Source: a virus. From it: DNA of 26,651 bases. Made by a program: the position numbers and the translations under genes. Positions within the stretch are counted from its first letter, which is position 1; each line of letters begins with the position of its first letter. Below, piece after piece: positions 5,786-12,913 of this stretch. The notes beneath the pieces were generated by a model. It saw only the letters and a list, made by a program, of their open reading frames with translations, did no database searches and was not told the DNA's origin. The stretch is from positions 1 through 26,651 of IMG/VR virus record IMGVR_UViG_3300042516_005813; one strand, given 5' to 3'.

Positions 5786-7861
5786 ATGCCCGATGACCAA
5801 ACAATCGTAGAAGGCGATGCCGGATTCCTCGGCATGGCCAGCCGCTTAAACCCGCTGCAACTCCAGCCGGGCATGGTCCAATACGCCGAAAACATGCGCC
5901 TCGACCGAGGCGTGGCGCAGACCCGCAAAGGCGCGAAGCGGCTTGGCGAATCCATCGGCTACATTGGCGAGGCGCTGACCGTTCCTTTCCAGCTCGGCAC
6001 GGACAAAACAATCTCCTCACTGACTCGCGGCGGCATCGGCAACCTCACGGCCACGGCCACTCTCGCCGCGCATGGCTACGCCACCGGCGACCGCATCAAC
6101 ATTCGCGGTGCCTCGCCTGCGCAATACAACGGCGACTTCTACATCACGGCCACGGGCACAAATACCTTCACCTACACGATGGCTGCCGACCCCGGCGCAA
6201 ACGCCACCGGCACGCTTGTGGCTAACAAAGGGCCTATCGTTCAAACCACTTACACCGGCGGCATCATCGGCGCGGGCATTTACTCCTCGCCGCGATTGGA
6301 TAATTCCAACGAATACATCGTCCTTGCCGGACCGAACTCTGTTTACCTCTGGCGCGACGGCGCGAATCTCCAGACGATCCAGCTTCCCAATACCGACACG
6401 CTGGTTGCTGGCGATGACATCGAGATTATCCAAGCCTTCGATAAGCTCTACCTGCTGCGCACCCGCGAGGAGTCGCTGATCCGCCTCCAGACGCTCACGC
6501 AGGCCAGCGGCACGGCCACAGCTACCACGCTGGGCACTCACCCCTACCAGACCGGCGAGGTGGTGCGCATCAGCGGGGCAGGGGAGGCCGGTTACTTGGC
6601 CGACTTTGAGGTGACGCGGCTTTCCTCCACGCAGTTTTCGTTTTCTGTTCCCTCCGCCACGGCGGCTTCTGCCAGCGGCACGATTATTTCCCAGCGTGTG
6701 CAACCTGCCTTGGTGTGGGACGGCATTCTGGCAAATGGTTTCGCCCGCGTTGCACAGGGCACGCATCCGATTGATGTGACCTACTCGCGCCTGCCCAGCA
6801 CCAGCACGGCGACCTACTACAACAATCAACTTGTGATCGCCCGCAACCGCGATGAGGTGTTGATTTCGGATGTCTTCGACGCCGAGACCTACGATCCAGT
6901 GAGCAAGGCATTCCGCGCCAACTCAGGCTCGAACGACTACATCGTGGCCCTGCACCCCTATGCCGAGGGCCAAGTGCTGGTCTTCTGCCGCAAATCCATC
7001 TGGCTCGCCACGGCGGCCATCGGCGCGGATGGCGTCTCGATTGACCCCGCCGCTTCCAGCCTACAACTCCTCACCGACGAGATCGGTTGCTCGGCCAAGC
7101 GATCCATCGCCACCGCAGGCGTGTATGTGTTTTTCCTCTCGGACAACGGCGTTTACCGGTTGGACAATCAATTTGACCTCAAGCTACGCGGCAGCACGCA
7201 GACACTCTCGGACCCCATCGCCGATCTCATCGCCGAGATCAACGCACCGGCAGCGCACCTCAGCAACGGCATTTATTTTGCCAACCGCTACTACCTGGCC
7301 GTGCCGCTCGGCAACAGCACCGACCCGAACGCACTCTTCGCCTTCAACATGCTGAACCAGCAGTGGGAGACCAAAGACATCTACGGCTTCCCGCTGAACC
7401 GCCTGCTCGTCTCCGACTACGGCACACAGCGCCGCCTCTTCGCGGCCACCACCACCGGCAAGCTCTTCCTCCTCGATGAGCAAGAGACCGGAGCCGACGA
7501 TACCCAAAGCGGCCTCGGCAGCACCCCTGTCCTCGGCAGTCTCCTGACCCGCCGCTACGGCTGGGGAAGCCTCAACGCCAAACGCCTCACTCGCACCAAA
7601 GCCAGCGTCGTCCTGCCCGCCGAAAGCGCCTGCACACTCGATGCCGTGACAACGGATTTCGACGCTGATTTCCAGATCGCCTCCTTGGTCAACACCACCG
7701 CCGACCAAGAGGACTACACACTGAAGGCTCCGCTGCGCTGCAAGGCAACCGCCCTCGACCTCCGCTTCCGCACCACCTCCGGCCGCCCCATCCTCCGCAC
7801 CCTCAGTGCCGAGGCGACAATCAATGGGCCGGTGAGCGCCGAAACCCGCACGCTCAACTAA
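5786..7861 (+). CDS. Podovirus-type tail / DNA stabilisation protein
   Basis: This 691-residue protein begins with GDAGFLGMASRLNPLQLQPG and then AENMRLDRGVAQTRKGAKRL. That opening is characteristic of large tail-tube or packaged-DNA stabilisation proteins of podoviruses, which I recall as the P22 gp10/T7 gp12-like group. The middle and end (NQLVIARNRDEVLISDVFDA, RKSIWLATAA, FFLSDNGVYRLDNQFDLK, YYLAVPLG) read as blades of a beta-propeller. Two insertions share a pattern: residues about 93-148 and 249-302. Each starts TLxxHxYxTGdxVxIxGA, continues with Y..dF.vT....FtfT/S and ends in ASGT or ATGT, so they are probably duplicated Ig-like domains. It begins one base after the previous stop. The role as a distal tail or hub component is from family memory and position. 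Confidence 0.75.
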   Translation: MPDDQTIVEGDAGFLGMASRLNPLQLQPGMVQYAENMRLDRGVAQTRKGAKRLGESIGYIGEALTVPFQLGTDKTISSLTRGGIGNLTATATLAAHGYATGDRINIRGASPAQYNGDFYITATGTNTFTYTMAADPGANATGTLVANKGPIVQTTYTGGIIGAGIYSSPRLDNSNEYIVLAGPNSVYLWRDGANLQTIQLPNTDTLVAGDDIEIIQAFDKLYLLRTREESLIRLQTLTQASGTATATTLGTHPYQTGEVVRISGAGEAGYLADFEVTRLSSTQFSFSVPSATAASASGTIISQRVQPALVWDGILANGFARVAQGTHPIDVTYSRLPSTSTATYYNNQLVIARNRDEVLISDVFDAETYDPVSKAFRANSGSNDYIVALHPYAEGQVLVFCRKSIWLATAAIGADGVSIDPAASSLQLLTDEIGCSAKRSIATAGVYVFFLSDNGVYRLDNQFDLKLRGSTQTLSDPIADLIAEINAPAAHLSNGIYFANRYYLAVPLGNSTDPNALFAFNMLNQQWETKDIYGFPLNRLLVSDYGTQRRLFAATTTGKLFLLDEQETGADDTQSGLGSTPVLGSLLTRRYGWGSLNAKRLTRTKASVVLPAESACTLDAVTTDFDADFQIASLVNTTADQEDYTLKAPLRCKATALDLRFRTTSGRPILRTLSAEATINGPVSAETRTLN

Positions 7862-7878
7862 ACTTAAAACTCCAAAAC

Positions 7879-8574
7879 ATGGCAACCGTCACCCCAGGCT
7901 ACACATTTACGAACGAAGAAGTCGTTACCCCATCCAAGCTCAACTTGGCGGCAACGCCAATAGTCTCAAACATAGTTACGGCTGATATTGTTGACGCCAA
8001 TGTAACTACGGCAAAAATTGCAAACGGAGCGGTCACGCAGGAAAAACTCAACTCCAGCGTCACGCTTGTGCCGACTGGAGCCATTATGCCGTTTGCCATG
8101 AACACCGCGCCAAGTGGATGGCTCGCAGCCAATGGATCGGCAGTGTCTCGCACGGCCTTTGCCGCTCTCTTTGCAGCCATCGGGACAACTTACGGTGCTG
8201 GCGATGGTAGCACCACATTTACCCTTCCTGACTTGCGTGGCTATTTCGTTCGAGGATCAGGAACGAATAGCGATGGCGTTGCCGCTGGCACTTTTGGAGC
8301 CAAGCAAGCGGATGGTGTTATCAGCCACACGCACTCAGGAACCACCGGCAATGATTCGCCGGATCATACGCACCAAAATGTAGGCCCCAGTTCTGGGCAA
8401 AACCAGCAAGGCAACCTTGGCGGGGCTGTAGCTTGGGCTGGAGGCCAAATGTATACCACCTCTGGTGCCTCTGCCCGCCACCAGCACGCATTCACTACCT
8501 CCAGCCAATCCCCTGCTGGAGACACCGAGACCCGTCCGCGCAACATCGCCATGTTGTATTGCATCAAAGCCTAA
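7879..8574 (+). CDS. Tail fibre with phage tail collar domain
   Basis: This is a 231-residue protein. Residues 1-65 form a shaft-like N-terminus (VTADIVDANVTTAKIANGAV, then QEKLNSSV). Residues 66-120 carry the phage tail collar domain: PTGAIMPFAMNTAPSGWLAA, SRTAFAALFAAIGTTYGAGD and TFTLPDLRGYFVRG. The C-terminus has H-x-H pairs (SHTHSG, DHTHQ, RHQHAF) and ends ETRPRNIAMLYCIKA. H-x-H pairs bind iron along fibre tips in related proteins such as T4 gp37. It is therefore a short fibre or receptor-contacting protein. The leader AACTTAAAACTCCAAAAC has no Shine-Dalgarno. The stop overlaps the next start (TAATG). Confidence 0.9.
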   Translation: MATVTPGYTFTNEEVVTPSKLNLAATPIVSNIVTADIVDANVTTAKIANGAVTQEKLNSSVTLVPTGAIMPFAMNTAPSGWLAANGSAVSRTAFAALFAAIGTTYGAGDGSTTFTLPDLRGYFVRGSGTNSDGVAAGTFGAKQADGVISHTHSGTTGNDSPDHTHQNVGPSSGQNQQGNLGGAVAWAGGQMYTTSGASARHQHAFTTSSQSPAGDTETRPRNIAMLYCIKA

Positions 8575-8936
8575 TGCTCCCCTGGGAACGAGCCCGCAAC
8601 TGGCATGACGACAACACCACCGAATCCTTTGAATCCCTCCTCGCTTGGCACATGGCCCACGGCCTCGTTTTCAACACCCCGCAAGTCTTCCTCCTCGCCC
8701 ACGAAGTCCACTACTCCCAAGACACTAACACCATGACCTACGACCTCCCCTCAAACGCCTGGTTCGTCGAGCTGGCCGCCTCGGTCGGCCACGCGAATCC
8801 CGTCCGCGAATTTCTCCGCGTCGCCACGCACCCCCAGGAGTGGGCCATCTGGCACCGCCGCAATTCCTTCCAACCCCACGCCTACCCATGGGCCAAACTC
8901 GCCCGCCGCGTTGGTCTTGAAAGGGGGATAGCATAA
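8574..8936 (+). CDS. Hypothetical protein between tail fibre and ejection genes
   Basis: This 120-residue protein is rich in Trp, His and Phe (PWERARNWHDDNTTESFESL, FVELAASVGHANPVREFLRV, QEWAIWHRRN). It has no signal peptide, cysteine or membrane segment. The ATG at 8574 overlaps the previous TAA, and its TAA overlaps the ATG of the next gene. A longer in-frame start at 8433 would lie inside the collar gene and is rejected. I have a faint memory of similar small proteins before internal virion proteins in podoviruses, but no name can be supported. Confidence 0.7.
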   Translation: MLPWERARNWHDDNTTESFESLLAWHMAHGLVFNTPQVFLLAHEVHYSQDTNTMTYDLPSNAWFVELAASVGHANPVREFLRVATHPQEWAIWHRRNSFQPHAYPWAKLARRVGLERGIA

Positions 8937-10111
8937 TGGGAGGTAGTTCAGCAGAAAAACCCAAGCAGCAAAAAGCTCCACCACAAGCGCAGCCTATCGA
9001 CTACGGCGCTTTGATGGCGCAATCGCGTGCGTCCGCAAAAGAAGACTACCGCGACCAGCTCAACGCGCAGATCGAAGCCTATCCGAAACTTGAATCCCTT
9101 CAGCTCGGCACGATTGGCAAACTCTCCGATAGCCTCTCTGGCAACAATAACGCCTATACCCGCCGCGCTACCGACCAGCTGATCGCCGCTGAAGACCAAG
9201 CCACCCAACTCGGCCGCATCGGCGACTACACCGAGCAACTCGGCTACCAAGCCGCCCGCGACCTTGAAGGAACGGACATCGAACGCGAGCTCCAACGCCA
9301 AGCCACCAGCGAACTCGCCCTCGGCCGCGCCCTCAGCCCCGAGCAGGAGCGCCAAGCCACCCAGCAAGCCCGCGCCGGAATGGCTGCCCGTGGCCTCGGC
9401 GTCAGCAACTCCGCCCTCGCCGCAGAAGTCCTCAACCGCGACGCCTACGCTTCCCAACGCGAGGCCGACCGCCGTAACTTCGCTGGTTCCACCAATCAAA
9501 TGCTCGTCGGCAACCGTGCCAACCGCATCGGCCAAGTCGGCACCATCCTCGGCCAGTCCGCCAACACCCGCCTCAACCAAGCCAACCTCCGCAGCAGCCT
9601 TGCCGGAGCCAACATCACCATCGACCCCTACGCCCGCGCCATGAACCCAGCCCTCGGCATGGGGGCCAGCACCCTCGGCAACTCCGGCCAGATGATCGGC
9701 AACACCTACTCGAACGCCACGCAGATGGCCGGAAATGTCGCAGGCGTCAACGCCTCCATGCTCGATTCTCGTTGGAACACCGTGCAAAACAACAACGCCT
9801 CTCTGCAAAGCTCTTACATGGGAGCCAGAGCCAGCGACAACGCCGCAGGCTTGGGCCTCCAGGGAGCAGCCATGGGAGCCAGCGCCGTCATCGGAGCCGC
9901 CGCTGCCGCCTGCTGGGTAGCCCGCGCCGCCTTCGGCACGGCCACTACTCGTTGGATGGAATACCGCCGCGCCATGCTTCGCCATGCCAGCGACCGCACG
10001 ATCCGCCTCTACTGCCAGCACGGCCAATCCATCGCCGCCGCCATCACCACGCCACTTCGCCGCCTCGCCGCCCGCCTCACACTCCGCACCCTTCAATGGT
10101 CCTGGAACTAA
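8936..10111 (+). CDS. Internal virion / ejection-type protein with Cys-containing C-terminal domain
   Basis: This is a 391-residue protein. Residues 1-310 are Gln/Ala/Asn/Arg-rich, helical and low in hydrophobicity, with KEDYRDQLNAQIEAYPKLES, QATQQARAGMAARGLGVSNS and RNFAGSTNQMLVGNRANRIG. These are typical of podovirus internal or pre-ejectosome proteins. Residues 305-325 are a hydrophobic Ala/Gly stretch (LGLQGAAMGASAVIGAAAAA). A compact C-terminal domain follows, starting C326-WVARAAFG, then RWMEYRRAML, then LYC360QHG. C326 and C360 are its only cysteines. From memory, a domain beginning CWVAR.(V/A)(Y/F)G...RW..(F/Y)R ends many unrelated phage structural proteins. A Shine-Dalgarno-like AAAGGGGG precedes the ATG. 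The last 16 bases overlap the YcaO start. Confidence 0.7.
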   Translation: MGGSSAEKPKQQKAPPQAQPIDYGALMAQSRASAKEDYRDQLNAQIEAYPKLESLQLGTIGKLSDSLSGNNNAYTRRATDQLIAAEDQATQLGRIGDYTEQLGYQAARDLEGTDIERELQRQATSELALGRALSPEQERQATQQARAGMAARGLGVSNSALAAEVLNRDAYASQREADRRNFAGSTNQMLVGNRANRIGQVGTILGQSANTRLNQANLRSSLAGANITIDPYARAMNPALGMGASTLGNSGQMIGNTYSNATQMAGNVAGVNASMLDSRWNTVQNNNASLQSSYMGARASDNAAGLGLQGAAMGASAVIGAAAAACWVARAAFGTATTRWMEYRRAMLRHASDRTIRLYCQHGQSIAAAITTPLRRLAARLTLRTLQWSWN

Positions 10112-11271
10112 CAGAGAAAATCCGACTCGAAGGAGCCCACCGCGCCTGCACTCCAGAGCAAACGCTGGAGCGCATGCGGCCGCATTTTCACGCCGCAGGC
10201 ATTACCCGCCTCGCCGAGATCACCGGGCTCGACCGCATCGGTATCTGTGTCGCCCAGTGCATTCGGCCAGATGCCATCGTGCTGGCCGTGGATTCTGGCA
10301 AAGGAGCCACCCCCGCCGCAGCAAAATGCTCGGCCATGATGGAAGGCTTTGAGCGCCATGTCGGCGAAACCAGCCGCCCTCAGCACATACTTGCCACCGC
10401 AGTGCAACTCGGCGACAAAGCCGAGACACGCCTGCCGCTTTCCAAAGGAGCTGTCTTCCACCCCACCGCCCTCATGCCGTGGACCGAGGTGCGTGGCCTA
10501 CGGAGTGGAGCCGCCCGCATGGTGCCCACCGACACCGTGCGCCTTCTCGCCCGTCCAGACCCAGCTCCGCTTACCAGCCTGCCATTTGCCTACACAAGCA
10601 ACGGCCTCTCCTCTGGCAACACCTACGCCGAAGCCGTCGCCGGTGGCCTCTACGAATGCATCGAACGCGACGCCACAGCCATCGCCCAGCACAGGCTGCA
10701 AGATTTCCCCCGCGTCGATCTCGATACCATCACCGACCCCACCGTAGCCCGCCTCGTCCGCACACTGCGAGACGCCGACATCACCCCCGTGCTCCTCGAT
10801 GTCACCAGCGACATCGGCCTGCCCACCTACATAGCCTACCTCATCGACTGCGAGAGCGGCTGCGGAGTCAATAAAGGCTACGCCGCCCACCTTGATCCAG
10901 CCGTGGCCCAAGCCCGCGCTCTCACCGAGACCATCCAAGCCCGCGCCGTATGGATCGCCGGGAGCCGCGACGACTTCCTCCACGCCCGCTACGAGAAAGT
11001 CAAAGCCACCGACTCCTCCGCCATCCTCGCCCGCCTCTACAAACACGCCACCACCAGCGCAAACGCCCATCCCGACCGATCCGGCGACACCTTTGAGGCA
11101 GACATAGACGCCCTCCTCGATCTCCTCGATGCCGCCGGTATCCCCGAGCCACTCGTCTATGAGTTCACCCACGACTACCCATGCAGCGTCGTGCGAATCA
11201 TAACCCCTATGCTGGAAGGCTACACCTTCGACTACTCGCAACCAGGCCAACGCGCCAGGAGGGCCAAATGA
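10096..11271 (+). CDS. YcaO-domain ATP-dependent cyclodehydratase / thioamide synthetase
   Basis: This 391-residue YcaO enzyme activates peptide-backbone amides with ATP so that a thiol, hydroxyl or sulfide can attack. Visible motifs are D66-SGKGATP, then the Mg/ATP helix C78-SAMMEGFERH (E83, E86, R87), then T167-SNGLSSGN and E187-CIERDA (E187, E190, R191). All match the family. The proline-rich PxPxP end of azoline-forming YcaOs is absent. It is coupled to a TfuA gene by an ATGA overlap, the arrangement known for thioamide formation (as in McrA thioglycine). ATG 10096 is chosen because the family homology starts there; a frame open from 9772 overlaps the previous gene. The position inside a phage late operon is unusual. 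Confidence 0.95.
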   Translation: MVLELTEKIRLEGAHRACTPEQTLERMRPHFHAAGITRLAEITGLDRIGICVAQCIRPDAIVLAVDSGKGATPAAAKCSAMMEGFERHVGETSRPQHILATAVQLGDKAETRLPLSKGAVFHPTALMPWTEVRGLRSGAARMVPTDTVRLLARPDPAPLTSLPFAYTSNGLSSGNTYAEAVAGGLYECIERDATAIAQHRLQDFPRVDLDTITDPTVARLVRTLRDADITPVLLDVTSDIGLPTYIAYLIDCESGCGVNKGYAAHLDPAVAQARALTETIQARAVWIAGSRDDFLHARYEKVKATDSSAILARLYKHATTSANAHPDRSGDTFEADIDALLDLLDAAGIPEPLVYEFTHDYPCSVVRIITPMLEGYTFDYSQPGQRARRAK

Positions 11272-12284
11272 AAATCTTCCTCGGCCCCACACGCCCCGCA
11301 AATATCCCCGCCGATGCCGACCTCCGCCCCCCGGCACAGCAAGGCGACATCGCCGCCGCCGCTCTCGAAGGCCCAGATACCATCCTTTTAATCGACGGCC
11401 TCTTTCACCAAAGCCTCGCCCCCTGGCACAAGGAAATCCTCTTCGCCATCGAGCAAGGATGCCGCGTCATCGGCGCAGGCAGCCTCGGCGCACTCCGCGC
11501 CGTCGAGTGCGCCCGCTATGGAGCCGAGCCTGTTGGCATCATCGCCGGGTGGTATGCCGAAGAATCCTGCACCGACGATGCGGATGTAGCCCTCGCTCAC
11601 GGCCACGCCGAAGACGGCTACCGCGCCCTCTCCATTCCAATCGTCAACCTCCGCGCCACCGCCGAGTGCCTCGTCGCCGACGGCCTCCTGCCCGCAGCCG
11701 ACCTCGCAGGCATCCTCTCCACAGCCCGCAGCATATACTATGTCGAGCGCAGTTGGCCTCGCCTACGCCAAGCCCTCGGCCCCGTAGCAGACCTCCTCCG
11801 AGAGAACTACCGCGACCAGAAAGCCCTCGACGCAGAGGAAGCCATCCGCCACGCCCAGCATGTCGCCGCTCCCATCCAGCGTGACACTCCCCGCCACACG
11901 CACAGCGCCTATTTCCTCGCCCTCCTCGCCAACGACCTGCCAACCGGCGACGGGCAACGCCAGCACCACCTCACCAGCGAAGCCGACCGCACCCTCGCCA
12001 CCGACCTCCACCTCGTCTCCGAGTTGGCGCAACTCCTCGGCATCGTCACCACGCCCGAAGACATCTTCGCCGCCAGCACCCGCATGTGGCAGCGCCTCGG
12101 CATCACCGACCCCACCGCCGCGCAAGCCTGGCTCACCGACCACGCCTGGACCGACCAGCAATGGTATGCCCACGCCCAGCGCGAAGCCCTCCGCCAAGCC
12201 GCCCGCGATTGGCACGCCGCCACCGGAGCCTGCTTCGATACCGTCCCACTCACCCTCGCCCACAAACTCCTCAACCCCACCTAA
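11268..12284 (+). CDS. TfuA-like protein, YcaO partner
   Basis: This 338-residue protein has the TfuA core domain in its first 140 residues: LLIDGLFHQ (I42-D43-G44), W53-HKEIL, G69-AGSLGALRAVE, G90-IIAGWYAEE, then D103-DADVALAH and LSIPIVNLRATAE. TfuA proteins partner YcaO enzymes in thioamidation, probably by delivering or activating sulfide. The C-terminal 190 residues are helical and less conserved. AGGAGG (11257-11262) lies 5 bases before the ATG, and the start overlaps the YcaO stop, so the two are made together. No sulfurtransferase or rhodanese gene is visible nearby, so sulfide would come from the host. No peptidase or transporter typical of secreted peptide natural products is present. 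Confidence 0.95.
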   Translation: MKIFLGPTRPANIPADADLRPPAQQGDIAAAALEGPDTILLIDGLFHQSLAPWHKEILFAIEQGCRVIGAGSLGALRAVECARYGAEPVGIIAGWYAEESCTDDADVALAHGHAEDGYRALSIPIVNLRATAECLVADGLLPAADLAGILSTARSIYYVERSWPRLRQALGPVADLLRENYRDQKALDAEEAIRHAQHVAAPIQRDTPRHTHSAYFLALLANDLPTGDGQRQHHLTSEADRTLATDLHLVSELAQLLGIVTTPEDIFAASTRMWQRLGITDPTAAQAWLTDHAWTDQQWYAHAQREALRQAARDWHAATGACFDTVPLTLAHKLLNPT

Positions 12285-12290
12285 TCCCCC

Positions 12291-12899
12291 ATGCAATACG
12301 CCCCCGCCGTCACCGACCGCTCCGCCGAGATTTACGCCCAAGGAGCCAACAACGCCGCCAACCTCCGCGCCCAAGGAGTTGCAAACATGCAGAACTCCCT
12401 CACCTCCTCGTTCAATACCGTCATGGGAATGGTGAATAAGCGCGTCGAACAGAACAATCAAGACAACGCCAAGATGGAGCAATCCATGGCAAGCGGCCAA
12501 GCCATGATGAGCCTCTCCGACAACTACGGAGAGCAAGGCGAAAAATTCAAAATCTCCCTGGCTAAAGCTCTCGAAGACACCAAAGGCAACGCCAACAAAA
12601 TGTCCGGCGCAGTCATGGCCCACGCCGCTGAGTTTGAAAACATGCAGAAGCAGCAGTTGGCAAGAGAGCAATACACTGCCCTCGGCAACGCCTACGCAGG
12701 CAAGGCCGCTGCGACCGCCGCTGCTAAAGCAGCGCAGCCCGACAAGATGAACGCCGAGACGATTCGCTCTTATGCGCGAGACGCAGCCGCCCAAGGTGCG
12801 ACGCAAGATCAAATCAAAGCCGGGCTTTTGAATGGTTTTGGTCAATGGGCCGTCGATGCTGTGTTTCCACAGGCTAAACAAGGATTTTGGGGGCCTTAG
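12291..12899 (+). CDS. Internal virion-type protein, helical
   Basis: This 202-residue protein is largely helical with coiled-coil character. Its composition (Ala, Gln, Asn, Met; no Cys) is like the gene before the YcaO pair: TDRSAEIYAQGANNAANLRA, NMQNSLTSSFNTVMGMVNKR, KTKGNANKM-like stretches. A short Ala/Gly run lies at about residues 132-146 (AYAGKAAATAAAKAA). The C-terminus DQIKAGLLNGFGQWAVDAVF could be amphipathic. It starts 6 bases after the TfuA stop with no Shine-Dalgarno. Its place before the giant gene fits the three-protein ejection sets of podoviruses. The assignment is by composition and context only. Confidence 0.65.
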   Translation: MQYAPAVTDRSAEIYAQGANNAANLRAQGVANMQNSLTSSFNTVMGMVNKRVEQNNQDNAKMEQSMASGQAMMSLSDNYGEQGEKFKISLAKALEDTKGNANKMSGAVMAHAAEFENMQKQQLAREQYTALGNAYAGKAAATAAAKAAQPDKMNAETIRSYARDAAAQGATQDQIKAGLLNGFGQWAVDAVFPQAKQGFWGP

Positions 12900-12913
12900 T
12901 ATAATAGCATTCC

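Noticed and set aside
9772-10095. Longer start for the YcaO gene
   Set aside because: The added 108 residues are Arg/His/Pro-rich frame-shifted text from the preceding gene; family similarity starts at ATG 10096.
8948-10096. 382-codon frame on the minus strand opposite the ejection protein
   Set aside because: It is Gly/Ala/Val-rich text typical of an antisense shadow of a GC-rich gene, with no domain, and it is opposite a well-supported gene with coupled neighbours.
12900-12905. TATAAT just before the giant gene
   Set aside because: No -35-like box lies 16-18 bases upstream, and the ATG is only 9 bases away inside a running operon, so chance is the simpler reading.
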